Origin: Porodaedalea pini
Taxonomy: Eukaryota; Basidiomycota; Agaricomycetes; Hymenochaetales; Hymenochaetaceae
Direction: 5' to 3'
DNA length: 64,000 nt
Assembly (NCBI GenBank): GCA_002794775.1
Contig: NBAY01000002.1
Coordinates: 1,674,001-1,738,000 of the forward strand
Of this stretch, positions 44,834-54,530 are shown in pieces. Made by a program: the position numbers and the translations under genes. Each line of letters opens with the position of its first letter. Positions within the stretch are counted from its first letter, which is position 1. The notes beneath the pieces were generated by a model that was not told the origin of the DNA, searched no databases, and saw only the letters and a list, made by a program, of their open reading frames with translations.

Positions 44834-46325
44834 GAGTGTCATTCGAGGAGCGAAGGACAACAACAGAATTCCTTACCTTTGAAAAAGACACATGATCTCG
44901 GTACATTTGCGAGCTGCTGATTCTGAAATGCATTCTAAAGTATTCACACGCAGATGAGAGTGTATACCCAGTACAAGCCCTAGATGCCCGAGCTTTGATG
45001 GATATGCAGTATAACAAGAACGTCATCTTGAGTCTGAATGCAAACTGGGTACCACAATACCTGATAGTGAATGAGAAACTTGGTGTTCTCAAACATGTCA
45101 ATGGCTTTTGGGGAGGTCATGAATACAGCCGATGGCCCCAATTTTTCTCAAAAACTTCCATCCATCATGCTTGCATCCTGTTCGATGTGAATAACACCAG
45201 GGGTAGCTTTGTGCGCCTTTGTTCTCTCATCGTAGACATTCCTTTGTATGATCCCAAAGAGTCTGAGGACTTTACAGAGGTCCTCCTGCTCGACGAGGAT
45301 GGTAACAAGGAGCACTGGCACGACAATGAACTGCAGATGCAAGTCAGCCGGTTGTGTCGAGAACTTATCGACAATTTGGAAACTGCACTGCTCTTGATAG
45401 CGGCGAAAATGCGAACTAGTGGCTCGATATGCAGGCAAGAAGGGTCCGACGATGGAATGGACAAGACATACAGGCGGTGCTTGCAAGCGGGCCAGTTTGG
45501 AGTTGAGCACCTTCACCTCCTGAAAAGCAGCTGGCAGCAGACATTGTTCACTGTACGCGACATCCAGCGCTCCATTCTCGAACTGCATGGGCTGCATATG
45601 TACCTCGATGTTGTGCTGCCACGCATCAAGTCGAAGCAATCCTATGAAACAGAGATCCTGCCTGTTCACGGTGCATTCACTACTGAGCCCTCCATCGTCA
45701 ACCACCTCTATTGGATCGGTATACCTGTGTGGTTCATTTGTCGGCATGAACAGTTAGATGGAAAAAATTTTGCCATCTGGGATTGTGTTCCATGGTCGAA
45801 GTACGTTGAAAGCGGCTTATTCCAATTTAAAGGAAGGCCTCTTCACAACGGCTTTAGCTTTCAACTGGATGCGCATTTGCAAGATCTGTCAAGGAGTCAG
45901 TTCATGGTGGAAGATGACATCAGCAAGCTCCTCGAGCAAATGTACGGCTTTCAGAATCATCAACCCAGAGCTCCCACTTTCAGTCATCCTTCGTCATCGT
46001 TGTCTGCTACGAAACACACTCAGGCTCCTCCTTCAATACCTTTGTCTTCAGTCCCTTCCACTGATGCAGTGTCCCAGGTGAACGTACCTTCAAAGAAGAA
46101 GAAGAGCTTCAAGAAGAGGGCCGAGAAAGAAAAGGCAGAGAACAAGGGGAAGCAGAAGGCGCAAAGCGAGCCTTACATTAACTATGCTCGTATCCTCCAC
46201 ATACCAAATGGAGTTGATGGTCGACCGGGCCTGCCTTCGTACCACAAGGTCGTGTTGGGCAGTCTGATGAAACTCGGCACCATAGGCCAGAACAAGACCC
46301 ACGCTGCACTCTACCCACTCCCTCC

Positions 46326-46762
46326 TGTTAGGCGGGAGTCCGGGAGATGACTCGGACGGGGCAGGCCTCGGCTGACTGTCGTCTGGGACATGCTATACTC
46401 GAGCGGGGACTCGGGACACGCTGTACGCAGGCTAGGTCGTCGCGGAGGTAAGAGGATTAATACAATGTACTCTATACAGGAGGGGGGGGCACGGTCTCAC
46501 CTAGGTCGTCGCGGAGGTAAGAGGAAAAGCAGAACGGGTGTTCGTTTGCAATTCCTCTTCCTTATAAACGCAGCGCCTGTGGGACCGTATTATCTAAGTA
46601 CTGTATAGTTTATGTAATTAGGAATGGAACGAATGAAGGTCGCGTGGAAGGAGTGTGGGAAATGATTGGAAAGATGATTAATTATAATGAAAAAGGAGCG
46701 GTTAAAAGGAAAGAAATGGTAAAAGGAAAACAAAAGAAAAGGTGAAGGTTCGAGTTCTAACA
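46326..46762 (-). repeat. 3' LTR of element F
   Basis: Plus-strand reading TGTTAGGCGGG to GAGTTCTAACA, 437 bp, adjoining the polypurine tract (TTACCCCCCC on the plus strand). Confidence 0.95.
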
Positions 46763-49700
46763 TTACCCCCCCTTCAAGGTTGGGCGTCCCGACCAACCAT
46801 GATCGCTGTCGTCAGGCTCGGTGTCGACGAAGAGCGGACGGAGTCGTTGACGAGGGATGTTGAGTTTTCGAGGTGCACCGGGATGTTTGAGGTAGAATTC
46901 AGCGATCGCCTCCTTCGCGTTCTCGCCGAAGTCCGTCTCAGGCTGCCAAGTGGGTTCATTGTAGCCGACCCACTTGACAAGGTATTGTAGTTTCCCTCGG
47001 TGCAGACGTGAGTCTAAGACTTCCTCGAGTTCATATTCCTCCTCGTTGTCGACGATGTCTGGCGGTGGCGGCGGTGGTTGCTTCTGGCTTTCAAAGGATG
47101 GTTTGACGGCGGGTTTCAACAGGGCTTCGTTGAAGACAGGGTGGACCTTTTTCCATCGCTTCAGGAGTTTGAGCTTGTACGCGCTCGCTCCTACTTTGTC
47201 GACGATGTCAAAGGGGCCGTACCATTTGTCGGCAAGCTTCTTCGTGGGCGAATCTGTGCTGATATTTCGTCCATCGAGGAAGACCTTATCGCCAGCCTTG
47301 TACTCCACCGAAGCTCCTGCCGTTCGGTCATGGTAGCGTTTCATGTCGTCTGCCGCTTTGACCAGGTTGTCCTTTGCGACACGATGAGTCTCCTTTATGT
47401 GCTTCGCGAATTCTTCCGCCGACATGTTGGCAGACGAGGTTCGTGTCGTGTCAAAGCTCAAGGGGTGACGTCCTGTGTTCGCGTAGAAAGGGGACATCTT
47501 CGTCGCCGAATGTTCGCGGTTATTGTACGCAAACTCTGCGAGGGGGAGCCAGTCTTTCCAGTCTGATTGGCGATGGTTCACGAAGAGCCTAAGATACTGT
47601 TCGAGCTCTTGGTTAACGCGTTCTGTCTGACCATCAGTCTGTGGGTGATACGCCGTCGACGGGTTGCCTTCGATGTGTAGGAGTTTGTACAGCTCCTTCA
47701 TCATTGATGCGTCAAACTGCGTGCCTCGGTCATGGATGATCTTCTTCGGCAAACCGTGGAGGCGGAAGACGTGGTCTCGGTACAGCTGGGCCATGCCTTC
47801 TGCTGACAGCCTCGTCGTCGTCGGGATCACGTGTATCTGTTTCAAGAACCTATCGACGAAGACACAGATTGCGTTGTGCCCCTTGGAGTCTGGGAGTTCT
47901 CCGATGAGGTCGACCGTGACAATTTCCCATGGGCCTTCCGGGATCGTGTTCGGGTGAAGTGGCCTTGATCTCGATGTTCTCAGAGCCTTCGTCCGCTGGC
48001 AACGGTCGCATCCTCGGACGTATGCTCGAACATCGGAGAACATCGACGCCCACCAGAAGTCTCGACGTACCAGTTCGACCGTCTTTGACGATCCGGGATG
48101 TCCTGCCAGGGTCGAGTCGTGGCATTCCCGTAAAACCGCTTCTTTCATCGTCGACGGCACGTACACCTTGCCTTTCATCCGCCACAACCCGTCGGCCTTC
48201 GCCATTCCCGTCGGTCTCTCCGACTCGTCCTGCGCCCTCTGCGCGTCACCCACTCGTTCCAACACTTCCTCACGCGACGTCCTCACCACTCCACGATTCA
48301 GCCATTTGTCCTTGATGAACACGACGTCATCGTTGTCGTCCTTTCCCTTATCATAGCCTGCCTTGCGCGACAGTAAGTCCGCCTTGCCCATCGTCTTCCC
48401 CGACTTGTGCTCGAGGTGGAAGTCGAATTCCTCGAGTTCTGTCCGCCAGCGAGCTTGTCGATAGCTCAGTTTCTGTGCCGACCTGAAGTAGGTGAGGTTG
48501 GCATGGTCGGACCAGATCTCGATCTTGTGGCGAGCGCCCAGGAGGTATTGACGCCACTCCTTGAGTGCTGAGACGATTGCGAGCATCTCCTTGTCGTAGA
48601 TCTCGTAGTTTCGTTCGGCCGGTAGGAGTGCTTCTGACCTATAGGCGACTACCCTCCACTTGCCTTCCTGTTTCTGCAATAGCACGCCTCCGAGTGCGAA
48701 GTTCGACGAGTCCGCCTCAACGCGGAAAGGGCCCTCGTCGTTAGCAATGACCAGGACTGGAGGTGAGCAGAGACGTCGTCTCAGCTCCTCGAACGCCTCC
48801 TGCTGTTCGGTCTCCCATACCCAGTCCTTCTTGCCCGTCAGCGACGTCAGCGGATGGACCACCTTGCTGTAGTCCTTGATGAACCGTCGTAGCCAATTAC
48901 CCATGCCGAGGAACTGTTGTAGCTCCTTGAGGTTTCGTGGGACCGGCCAGTTCGCAATTGCCTCCGTCTTTGCCGGGTCGGCCTTGATCTCGCCGTTGCC
49001 GATGATGTGACCGAGATACTTAACGACCTTGGCATCGAATTCGCACTTCTCCGGTTTCAAGTACAGGCCGTTTTCCCGGAGGATCTGAAGTACGCGCCTC
49101 GACGTGTCGATGTGCTCCTCGATGGTTTCTGAGAGGATCAGTATGTCGTCGAGGTATACGATGATCAAGTTCGCGTAGATCAGTTCCTTGAAGATGTGGT
49201 TGACGAACGCTTGGAACGTCGCCGGCGCATTGCAAAGACCGAAGAACATGACCGTTGGCTCGAAGAGGCCCATGTTCGTGCGAAATGCCGCCTTCCACTC
49301 GTCGCCTTCGCGGATCCGGACGTTGTAGTACCCCCAGCGAAGGTCAAGCTTAGTGATGTACTTCGCCTTCTTGACCTTATCAACAAGTTCGTCGATGAGA
49401 GGGAGGGGGTACTTATTCTTGATCGTGCCGTCGTTGAGTTTGCGGTAGTCCTGGATTGGGCGTAGCGATTTGTCGGCCTTCTTTATGAAGAAGAAAGGTG
49501 ACGCCATGGGCGATATCGACCGTCGAATGCGACCTGACTTCAGATTTTCATCGAGGAAGTCCTTGAGCGACTGCTGCTCAGTTGGCGTGAGCGGGTAGAT
49601 CTTACAGTCGCTTGGTTTGAAGTCGGGCTTCAAGTCGATGACGTGGTCCCATGGGCGATGTTCCGGTAGCTTCTCGAAACCTCTTTCGCTGAAAACGTCG

Positions 49701-50257
49701 GCGTAGTCGTTGAGGTATGCGGGCCAGGACGTCTTGTCCATTCGCACCTCTCTCACCCCCTTCGTCTCTTCCACTGCTCTCCACACCTTCCGCATGCCTT
49801 CCTCCTCGTCTCTCTCCACCACACATTCACTCGGGCAACGCGTAAAGTCGAGTGTTCCCGTCTTCCAGTCGACTTCCGGGTTGTGTCGACGAAGCCAGTC
49901 GTACCCTAGAAAGATGTTGGACGATGCCAGTGAGGTTACCGCCAGGACGATCCGTTCTTTATGGTGACCGATCGTAAGTTCGACGTCGACGTACTCCTCG
50001 ATCAATCCGGCTTCGTTGTGTGTGCCGTCGGCATTGAGTACCGCAAGGGGTCGGATATAACGCTTCGTCTCCAGTCCGTACCGTTCGACGAACCTTACGT
50101 CAATGCACGATCCCGTACATCCCAAATCCACGAGTGCGTGTGCGTCCACCTCCCTCACTTCACCTTCCATGCTGTGTCCGACGTTCAGGAGAAGGTCCAG
50201 CTGGCGTCCGCCAGTTCCTCTCATGAACAGCTGCTCATATTCTTCCCTTTCTTTCAC
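46763..50257 (-). CDS. Element F pol polyprotein
   Basis: 1164 aa, open. The start at 50257 (MKEREEYEQLF) is the first Met in frame. Protease: VDLGCTGS, with Leu replacing the Ser of the D-S-G active site seen in element E (a TCG to TTG change). RT: FGLCNAPATFQAF and YLDD. RNase H: EADSSNFALGG. Integrase: HHCC region, TVDLIGEL, DRGTQFDA and QTDGQTERVNQELE. The chromodomain (YELEEVLDSRLHRGKLQYLVKW) is followed by WQPETDFGENAKEAIAEFY. Same family role as element E pol; the protease change may block particle maturation unless supplied in trans. Confidence 0.94.
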   Translation of the reverse strand: MKEREEYEQLFMRGTGGRQLDLLLNVGHSMEGEVREVDAHALVDLGCTGSCIDVRFVERYGLETKRYIRPLAVLNADGTHNEAGLIEEYVDVELTIGHHKERIVLAVTSLASSNIFLGYDWLRRHNPEVDWKTGTLDFTRCPSECVVERDEEEGMRKVWRAVEETKGVREVRMDKTSWPAYLNDYADVFSERGFEKLPEHRPWDHVIDLKPDFKPSDCKIYPLTPTEQQSLKDFLDENLKSGRIRRSISPMASPFFFIKKADKSLRPIQDYRKLNDGTIKNKYPLPLIDELVDKVKKAKYITKLDLRWGYYNVRIREGDEWKAAFRTNMGLFEPTVMFFGLCNAPATFQAFVNHIFKELIYANLIIVYLDDILILSETIEEHIDTSRRVLQILRENGLYLKPEKCEFDAKVVKYLGHIIGNGEIKADPAKTEAIANWPVPRNLKELQQFLGMGNWLRRFIKDYSKVVHPLTSLTGKKDWVWETEQQEAFEELRRRLCSPPVLVIANDEGPFRVEADSSNFALGGVLLQKQEGKWRVVAYRSEALLPAERNYEIYDKEMLAIVSALKEWRQYLLGARHKIEIWSDHANLTYFRSAQKLSYRQARWRTELEEFDFHLEHKSGKTMGKADLLSRKAGYDKGKDDNDDVVFIKDKWLNRGVVRTSREEVLERVGDAQRAQDESERPTGMAKADGLWRMKGKVYVPSTMKEAVLRECHDSTLAGHPGSSKTVELVRRDFWWASMFSDVRAYVRGCDRCQRTKALRTSRSRPLHPNTIPEGPWEIVTVDLIGELPDSKGHNAICVFVDRFLKQIHVIPTTTRLSAEGMAQLYRDHVFRLHGLPKKIIHDRGTQFDASMMKELYKLLHIEGNPSTAYHPQTDGQTERVNQELEQYLRLFVNHRQSDWKDWLPLAEFAYNNREHSATKMSPFYANTGRHPLSFDTTRTSSANMSAEEFAKHIKETHRVAKDNLVKAADDMKRYHDRTAGASVEYKAGDKVFLDGRNISTDSPTKKLADKWYGPFDIVDKVGASAYKLKLLKRWKKVHPVFNEALLKPAVKPSFESQKQPPPPPPDIVDNEEEYELEEVLDSRLHRGKLQYLVKWVGYNEPTWQPETDFGENAKEAIAEFYLKHPGAPRKLNIPRQRLRPLFVDTEPDDSDHGWSGRPTLKGG

Positions 50258-50388
50258 ACCGGTGGGGACTTCATACTCTGGAAAACCATCGACGTCGTTT
50301 GCATCTACGTGTTGTACAGACGGTTGGTTATATTTTAACGAATACGGATTCGAAGTCCCTTGTTCTTCTCGGTCAGTCGCCCCGATGG

Positions 50389-51465
50389 CTACGCCTGACC
50401 ACTCGCAAAACCCTGCGAGTCGACGACCTCTTCGTCATTCTCTTCTTCCTCCACATAGTCCTCCACCGTCGACCTCCGAGTGTCTACGACTTCCTCGAAG
50501 GCCGATTCCTTCATCGCGCCGAGCTCATCCGCGAGGATGCGGCGTTCGCCTGGTGCCATTAGTTCCAGCATGCGCTGGATGATCGGCTTCCCCTGCGGGC
50601 ACTTGTCCTTGAAATGGCCCAGCCCGCCGCAGATCCAGCACGCGCGTCGTCGTTGCGCCTCGTTCATTGAGACGTCCATCGGTTGACCAGCGCCTCCGAA
50701 AGTGACGCCGGTCGTGTCGCGTCTGTCGACGTGAGGGGCCGCTACCTGACGGCGAGCCGGGGGTCCTTGTTGTTGCGGCGGGCGAGGCTGAGGTATAAAC
50801 GGGCGGCCTCGTTGGATCGCGCGGATCTGTTGTTCGCCGCGATCGATCTCGATAGCCTTGTTCTTCCAGTCCTCGTACTTCGTCGGGACCGGCGTTGATC
50901 TCAGGACTCCACGCACTACTTCGATGTTCATTGCGCGTTTGAGACGATCACAGATGATGCCGTCGTCCTTCAGTTCCGCACGCTTGATGACGACGTCGAG
51001 CTGTTGGAAGAACTTGTCTGCGGTGAGGTCCTTCTGAACCTTCTCCCGGAATTCCTTCAGCGCCGCCTCCTTGCGATTCGGGTCATCGAACGAGGCGTCG
51101 AGTCGTTCCTGGAATCTCTCCCAGCTGTCGGTGAAGGTGACGATTCCCGACGTTGTCGACTCCTCGACGTAGTTCTGCGCCCACGTCGCCGCATTACCAC
51201 CCTTCAGGTAGGAGAGAGCTACATAAATCTTACTCTCCGACGTAGGGTATCGGTTCGGGTTTGCGGATACAAAAAGAAGGACTTCACGTCTGAAGTCGAG
51301 GTAGTCGTCGCCACCAGTGAATTCACGTGGTCGGGCGACGTCGATGTTTTGTACCGCAGCGGTGCTAGGGCCCACTGGGGCGTTTGCGGCTTGGTGAGCG
51401 AAGGCGCCCGCTACAATCGCCGCGATTTGCTCTAACTGTTGAGCGCTGAAGGTTCCCGTCGACAT
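50389..51465 (-). CDS. Element F gag
   Basis: 358 aa from ATG 51465. Capsid-like region with REFTGGDDYLDFRREVLLF and YLKGGNAATWAQNYVEES, and a CCHC knuckle CWICGGLGHFKDKCPQGK. As in element E, the frame continues upstream without ATG to about 51800 and encodes conserved sequence (NIDLDEKQRRALP, WYSTLEGGRR), so the annotated start may be internal. Confidence 0.92.
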   Translation of the reverse strand: MSTGTFSAQQLEQIAAIVAGAFAHQAANAPVGPSTAAVQNIDVARPREFTGGDDYLDFRREVLLFVSANPNRYPTSESKIYVALSYLKGGNAATWAQNYVEESTTSGIVTFTDSWERFQERLDASFDDPNRKEAALKEFREKVQKDLTADKFFQQLDVVIKRAELKDDGIICDRLKRAMNIEVVRGVLRSTPVPTKYEDWKNKAIEIDRGEQQIRAIQRGRPFIPQPRPPQQQGPPARRQVAAPHVDRRDTTGVTFGGAGQPMDVSMNEAQRRRACWICGGLGHFKDKCPQGKPIIQRMLELMAPGERRILADELGAMKESAFEEVVDTRRSTVEDYVEEEENDEEVVDSQGFASGQA

Positions 51466-52174
51466 CGTTGTTCTAGACGTGTCCGTTTGTCGTTCAGGGG
51501 GGGTCGGTGGTGACGAATCTCGTCGCGCTTCTCTATATGGTCCTGGGATTGGTGGGAGAACGGTTGACGTCGAAAGCGATGGCGAAATCGGGGTTGTCTG
51601 GTCTATCGACGCAGGGGCCCACTTTAATCTCCTTCCTCCTTCAAGCGTCGAATACCAGAGTCCTTTCTCCGGACGCCACCAGATAACGTATTCAGCACCT
51701 GTTTGGGTAACCGTGAACCAAGAACGGCGTTCCTCGTTATACCAGGAACGAGGCGGGAGAGCACGACGTTGTTTTTCGTCGAGATCTATGTTGACGACGG
51801 CGGAGGGACAGGGATCGGTTGGTTGTCCGGGTGATCGTTACGCTGACGAAGGACAGGTTCGTCGGCGAGTTTGAGGACCAAACGGAAGGAGGCGGCCGAG
51901 ATCACAATCGACAATGACGTCGACGACTGTACACGGTGTGTTACCCACGTCCAGGTCAGATGGTTCCTCCACCAGAGGGAGAGGCGGAGAGCCAGGGTCG
52001 GGAAAAGTCGGGTGTAAGTTTATGTAATACACGAACGTCCGAAAACGTCCGGGCAGGGTTGAGGGTTGTCGTTTAGGGGGTTTACACGTCAAGTCCGTCG
52101 AGGGGAGTGCTCCTCTAGACTGAGTGAAGGCGAGTCGACAGCGACGACGTACGCTGGGGATGAGCCTGGGTGAG

Positions 52175-52185
52175 GTTCTGCTTTT
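52175..52185 (-). promoter_or_regulatory. Primer-binding site of element F (self-complementary type)
   Basis: The minus strand reads AAAAGCAGAAC one base after the 5' LTR. It pairs with GTTCTGCTTTT (52386-52396, minus strand), which lies about 31 nt downstream of TATAA (52423-52428). Confidence 0.7.
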
Positions 52186-52186
52186 A

Positions 52187-52623
52187 TGTTAGGCGGGAGT
52201 CCGGGAGATGACTCGGACGGGGCAGGCCTCGGCTGACTGTCGTCTGGGACGTGCTATACTCGAGCGGGGACTCGGGACACGCTGTACGCAGGCTAGGTCG
52301 TCGCGGAGGTAAGAGGATTAATACAATGTACTCTATACAGGAGGGGGGGGCGCGGTCTCACCTAGGTCGTCGCGGAGGTAAGAGGAAAAGCAGAACGGGT
52401 GTTCGTTTGCAATTCCTCTTCCTTATAAACGCAGCGCCTGTGGGACCGTATTATCTAAGTACTGTATAGTTTATGTAATTAGGAATGGAACGAATGAAGG
52501 TCGCGTGGAAGGAGTGTGGGAAATGATTGGAAAGATGATTAATTATAATGAAAAAGGAGCGGTTAAAAGGAAAGAAATGGTAAAAGGAAAACAAAAGAAA
52601 AGGTGAAGGTTCGAGTTCTAACA
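52187..52623 (-). repeat. 5' LTR of element F
   Basis: 437 bp. It differs from the left LTR at two visible positions (GGGACGTGC against GGGACATGC, and GGGCGCGG against GGGCACGG). It holds the TATA box and the predicted RNA start. Confidence 0.95.
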
Positions 52624-53502
52624 CCTCCACCTTTCCTGCTCATCCACCCCAGCACAGAAAAGACGGCGGATCTTTATCTCAACTACATCCATATACAGCC
52701 TACATTGATTGATATACTCCTCAAAGGCGGCATCTTTGACAAGTCAATATGGTGCAGGCTGCGAGACTGGAAGACCATTGTGCATGGCAACTACATGAAG
52801 TCCATGCCGCTCCCACCGAACACCACTGATCCATTCGTAGAGCACATCTACAACAGGATGCCTTCGGTACTAGATGCCAGTCCATCCAGACAGGCTGCCA
52901 GTCACATCTCTCTCTCTTTGCATGATCGTGACACGCCAGACACGAGCGACTTGCCTCCTGCGAAACGGCAACGAATTTCTGACAAGGCAACCATCAAGGT
53001 CGTGTTTGGCATCGAGCGCCACTTGGAGCCGTTCAATTGAACTAAGCAGCAGGTATGGTGTGGTAAATCCGTCTCAATGGACTGCATAGGCCGCAACAAG
53101 GTCCTTCGAATGGAAGTCCAGTGGGAACTTTCTGAGCTTTTATTCCGGTACGAGCTGTATGCACTCAATCAACTGATCCTGCCACGCGAACGCATGACAA
53201 TGGATGAGCATTGGCAATGGAATGCTCTATTGAGCTGCATCTATCTCGGCACCACCGACAGCTCGACCACTGTCATTCCTGACATATGGAAGCCGATAAG
53301 GGAGTACTGGGGAGAACAATTGGATGACGGCTCCGTTGAGGCCCTTTTCCTCATTCTGAAGGTGTGGCCTGGCTTCCCCACGAGCGTAGGTGCCAGTGTG
53401 AAGGACTTCTGTCCCTTGATCTCATTCTACGTTGAGACCTTCATTCGATATTTCAATTGCATTCTCTCTATGCACTGTAACATTCCCGTCTCGCTGCTGT
53501 AG

Positions 53503-53970
53503 CATCACTCATTATTGGATAGGATACATTGTAATTATACGGCATAGTTCTTCATGTATTTAATGCAATTGTAGTTATACGACATAGTTCTTCAGGTATT
53601 TAATGCAATTATACTTTCCATGTAATACTTGCAGAGATGCTTATAAGCATTGTATATAACCACCAAAGTCTTGCACAAGTATATGAGACACTTGCAAAAC
53701 TTACACCTTGCTTATTATGGAAGTGACAGACTTTCCAGCACATTACATTTGCATGAAACATATGTACAACTATTTCATGCCCTTATATCCTTGTGGAAAG
53801 TCTTAAATTACCCTTACAACCTTGCACAATCATTATGCACGCTTATAAGCCTTTAGGAAGCCTTGTCATCCCATTAAAGCTACATATAACCTAATTTAGT
53901 CTGGTCCGATCATTACTGCATCATTATCATTCCCAAAAGTGTATATCATTTGATGCAAAATTTTGTGATG
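53503..53970. other. Right end of the TIR element, with a short tandem repeat
   Basis: Gene-free and AT-rich. A unit of about 40 bp (TTGTAATTATACGGCATAGTTC... ATTTAATGCAA) occurs twice near 53530-53610. It ends in the terminal inverted repeat TTTTGTGATG. Confidence 0.6.
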
Positions 53971-54440
53971 CCTCCGTAGATGATTAGTCTCTACTCGGAA
54001 CTCGCCTTCATCAAGTCTAACTCAGATAACCTTGTTGGCTTCACTGCATGGGCTGCTGGTGCCTTTGATACTTCATATAATTTAACATTAACCCCCTTTC
54101 CGAATGGAACGGACCAACCTCTTTGGACCGACGCAAGTGAGAGTTTCTATGATTTGATCAAAAGCTCTGTTTTTAACAAAGTTGTAGTCAAACCCAACTT
54201 GTCTTGAACCTTTTCATTGGGTCACCACTTTCACTGAGCAGTTATGTGTATAGACCCAGGCCTCTGTTGTCATTGTAGTCGACATTGGAAAGGCTGTCAT
54301 AGTACTAGTTGCACAGAAAAGAAATAAGATTTCAATATACACGTTGATCAATATATTTCGAGACATTGCTATACTCCTTAGTCCCAAGATAATAAAAGGC
54401 CATAAATGTAAGTACTTATGACAAGAGAATTTGGAGAAGA
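53971..54440 (+). pseudogene. GH5 endoglucanase remnant, part 2 (last exon and 3' flank)
   Basis: Matches 58447-58990. The last exon (LYSELAFIKSNSDNLVGFTAWAAGAFDTSYNL shape, open to 54207) ends early at NKVVVKPNLS because of a small deletion relative to the intact NKVASCSQTQP. The 3' flank continues collinear up to the MITE. Together with 39837-40009 it is one gene copy split by the TIR element. Confidence 0.92.
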
Positions 54441-54530
54441 AGGAAAGAGGGAGGAGAAGTCTCAGAAGAAGAGTTTTCAATTTTATGTGACCAAAACTAG
54501 TGTAACAGTCACGAATCGATTTTCATTTTA

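Larger units (their letters stand above)
46326..52623 (-). mobile_element. Young full-length Ty3/gypsy chromovirus (element F), TSD CCTCC
   Basis: A 6298-bp element, minus orientation. The 437-bp LTRs are at 46326-46762 and 52187-52623, flanked by CCTCC (46321-46325 and 52624-52628). I see only two differences between the LTRs, both CG against CA. Gag and pol are open. The LTR differs from that of element E (another subfamily), but the coding parts are very close. The protease active site reads D-L-G, so it may be non-autonomous despite its youth. Confidence 0.96.
44366..53502 (+). pseudogene. Repeat-bearing agaricomycete gene of unknown function, split in frame by gypsy F
   Basis: Exon 1 (44366-44900) starts MSSRGDYSWYG and contains 13 EPGSWGD repeats. 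An intron at 44901-44953 (GTACAT...CACGCAG) joins in phase to exon 2. Exon 2 encodes DESVYPVQALDARALMDMQ, FFSKTSIHHACILFDVNN, YWIGIPVWFICRHEQLDG, FQFKGRPLHNGFSF and a Lys-rich stretch. At 46321-46325 gypsy F enters (TSD CCTCC). The same frame resumes at 52629 with FLLIHPSTEKTADLYLNYIH, where a TGA at 53038-53040 interrupts it. It stays open afterwards through MEVQWELSELLFRYELYALNQ to TAG at 53502. Similar C-terminal modules occur in large families in agaric genomes, as far as I recall, without known function. The nested gypsy plus one nonsense codon make this copy dead. Confidence 0.7.
40010..53970. mobile_element. TIR-bounded 13.96-kb insertion in the GH5 remnant (7.66 kb without gypsy F)
   Basis: The ends are defined by comparison with the intact GH5 intron at 58430-58460. 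The left end CATCACAAAA and right end TTTTGTGATG are exact 10-bp inverted repeats, about 15 of 17 matching when extended. CC lies on both sides (40008-40009 and 53971-53972). Removing the insertion and one CC restores an intron segment of the same length as the intact copy. It contains a DUF6698-like gene, a degraded ORF, a candidate LTR and the minisatellite gene split by gypsy F. No recognisable transposase. It could be a DNA transposon of a class I cannot name, with these genes as its own or as cargo. Confidence 0.65.

Noticed and set aside
44361..45101. A 246-codon antisense ORF rich in HRPMSQA repeats
   Set aside because: It is the mirror of the 21-bp minisatellite, which keeps all six frames open.
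46390..46608. An identical 72-codon ORF in both LTRs of element F
   Set aside because: The identity comes from the LTR duplication itself. The peptide is repetitive (GRRGGKR) and absent from the other LTR subfamilies.
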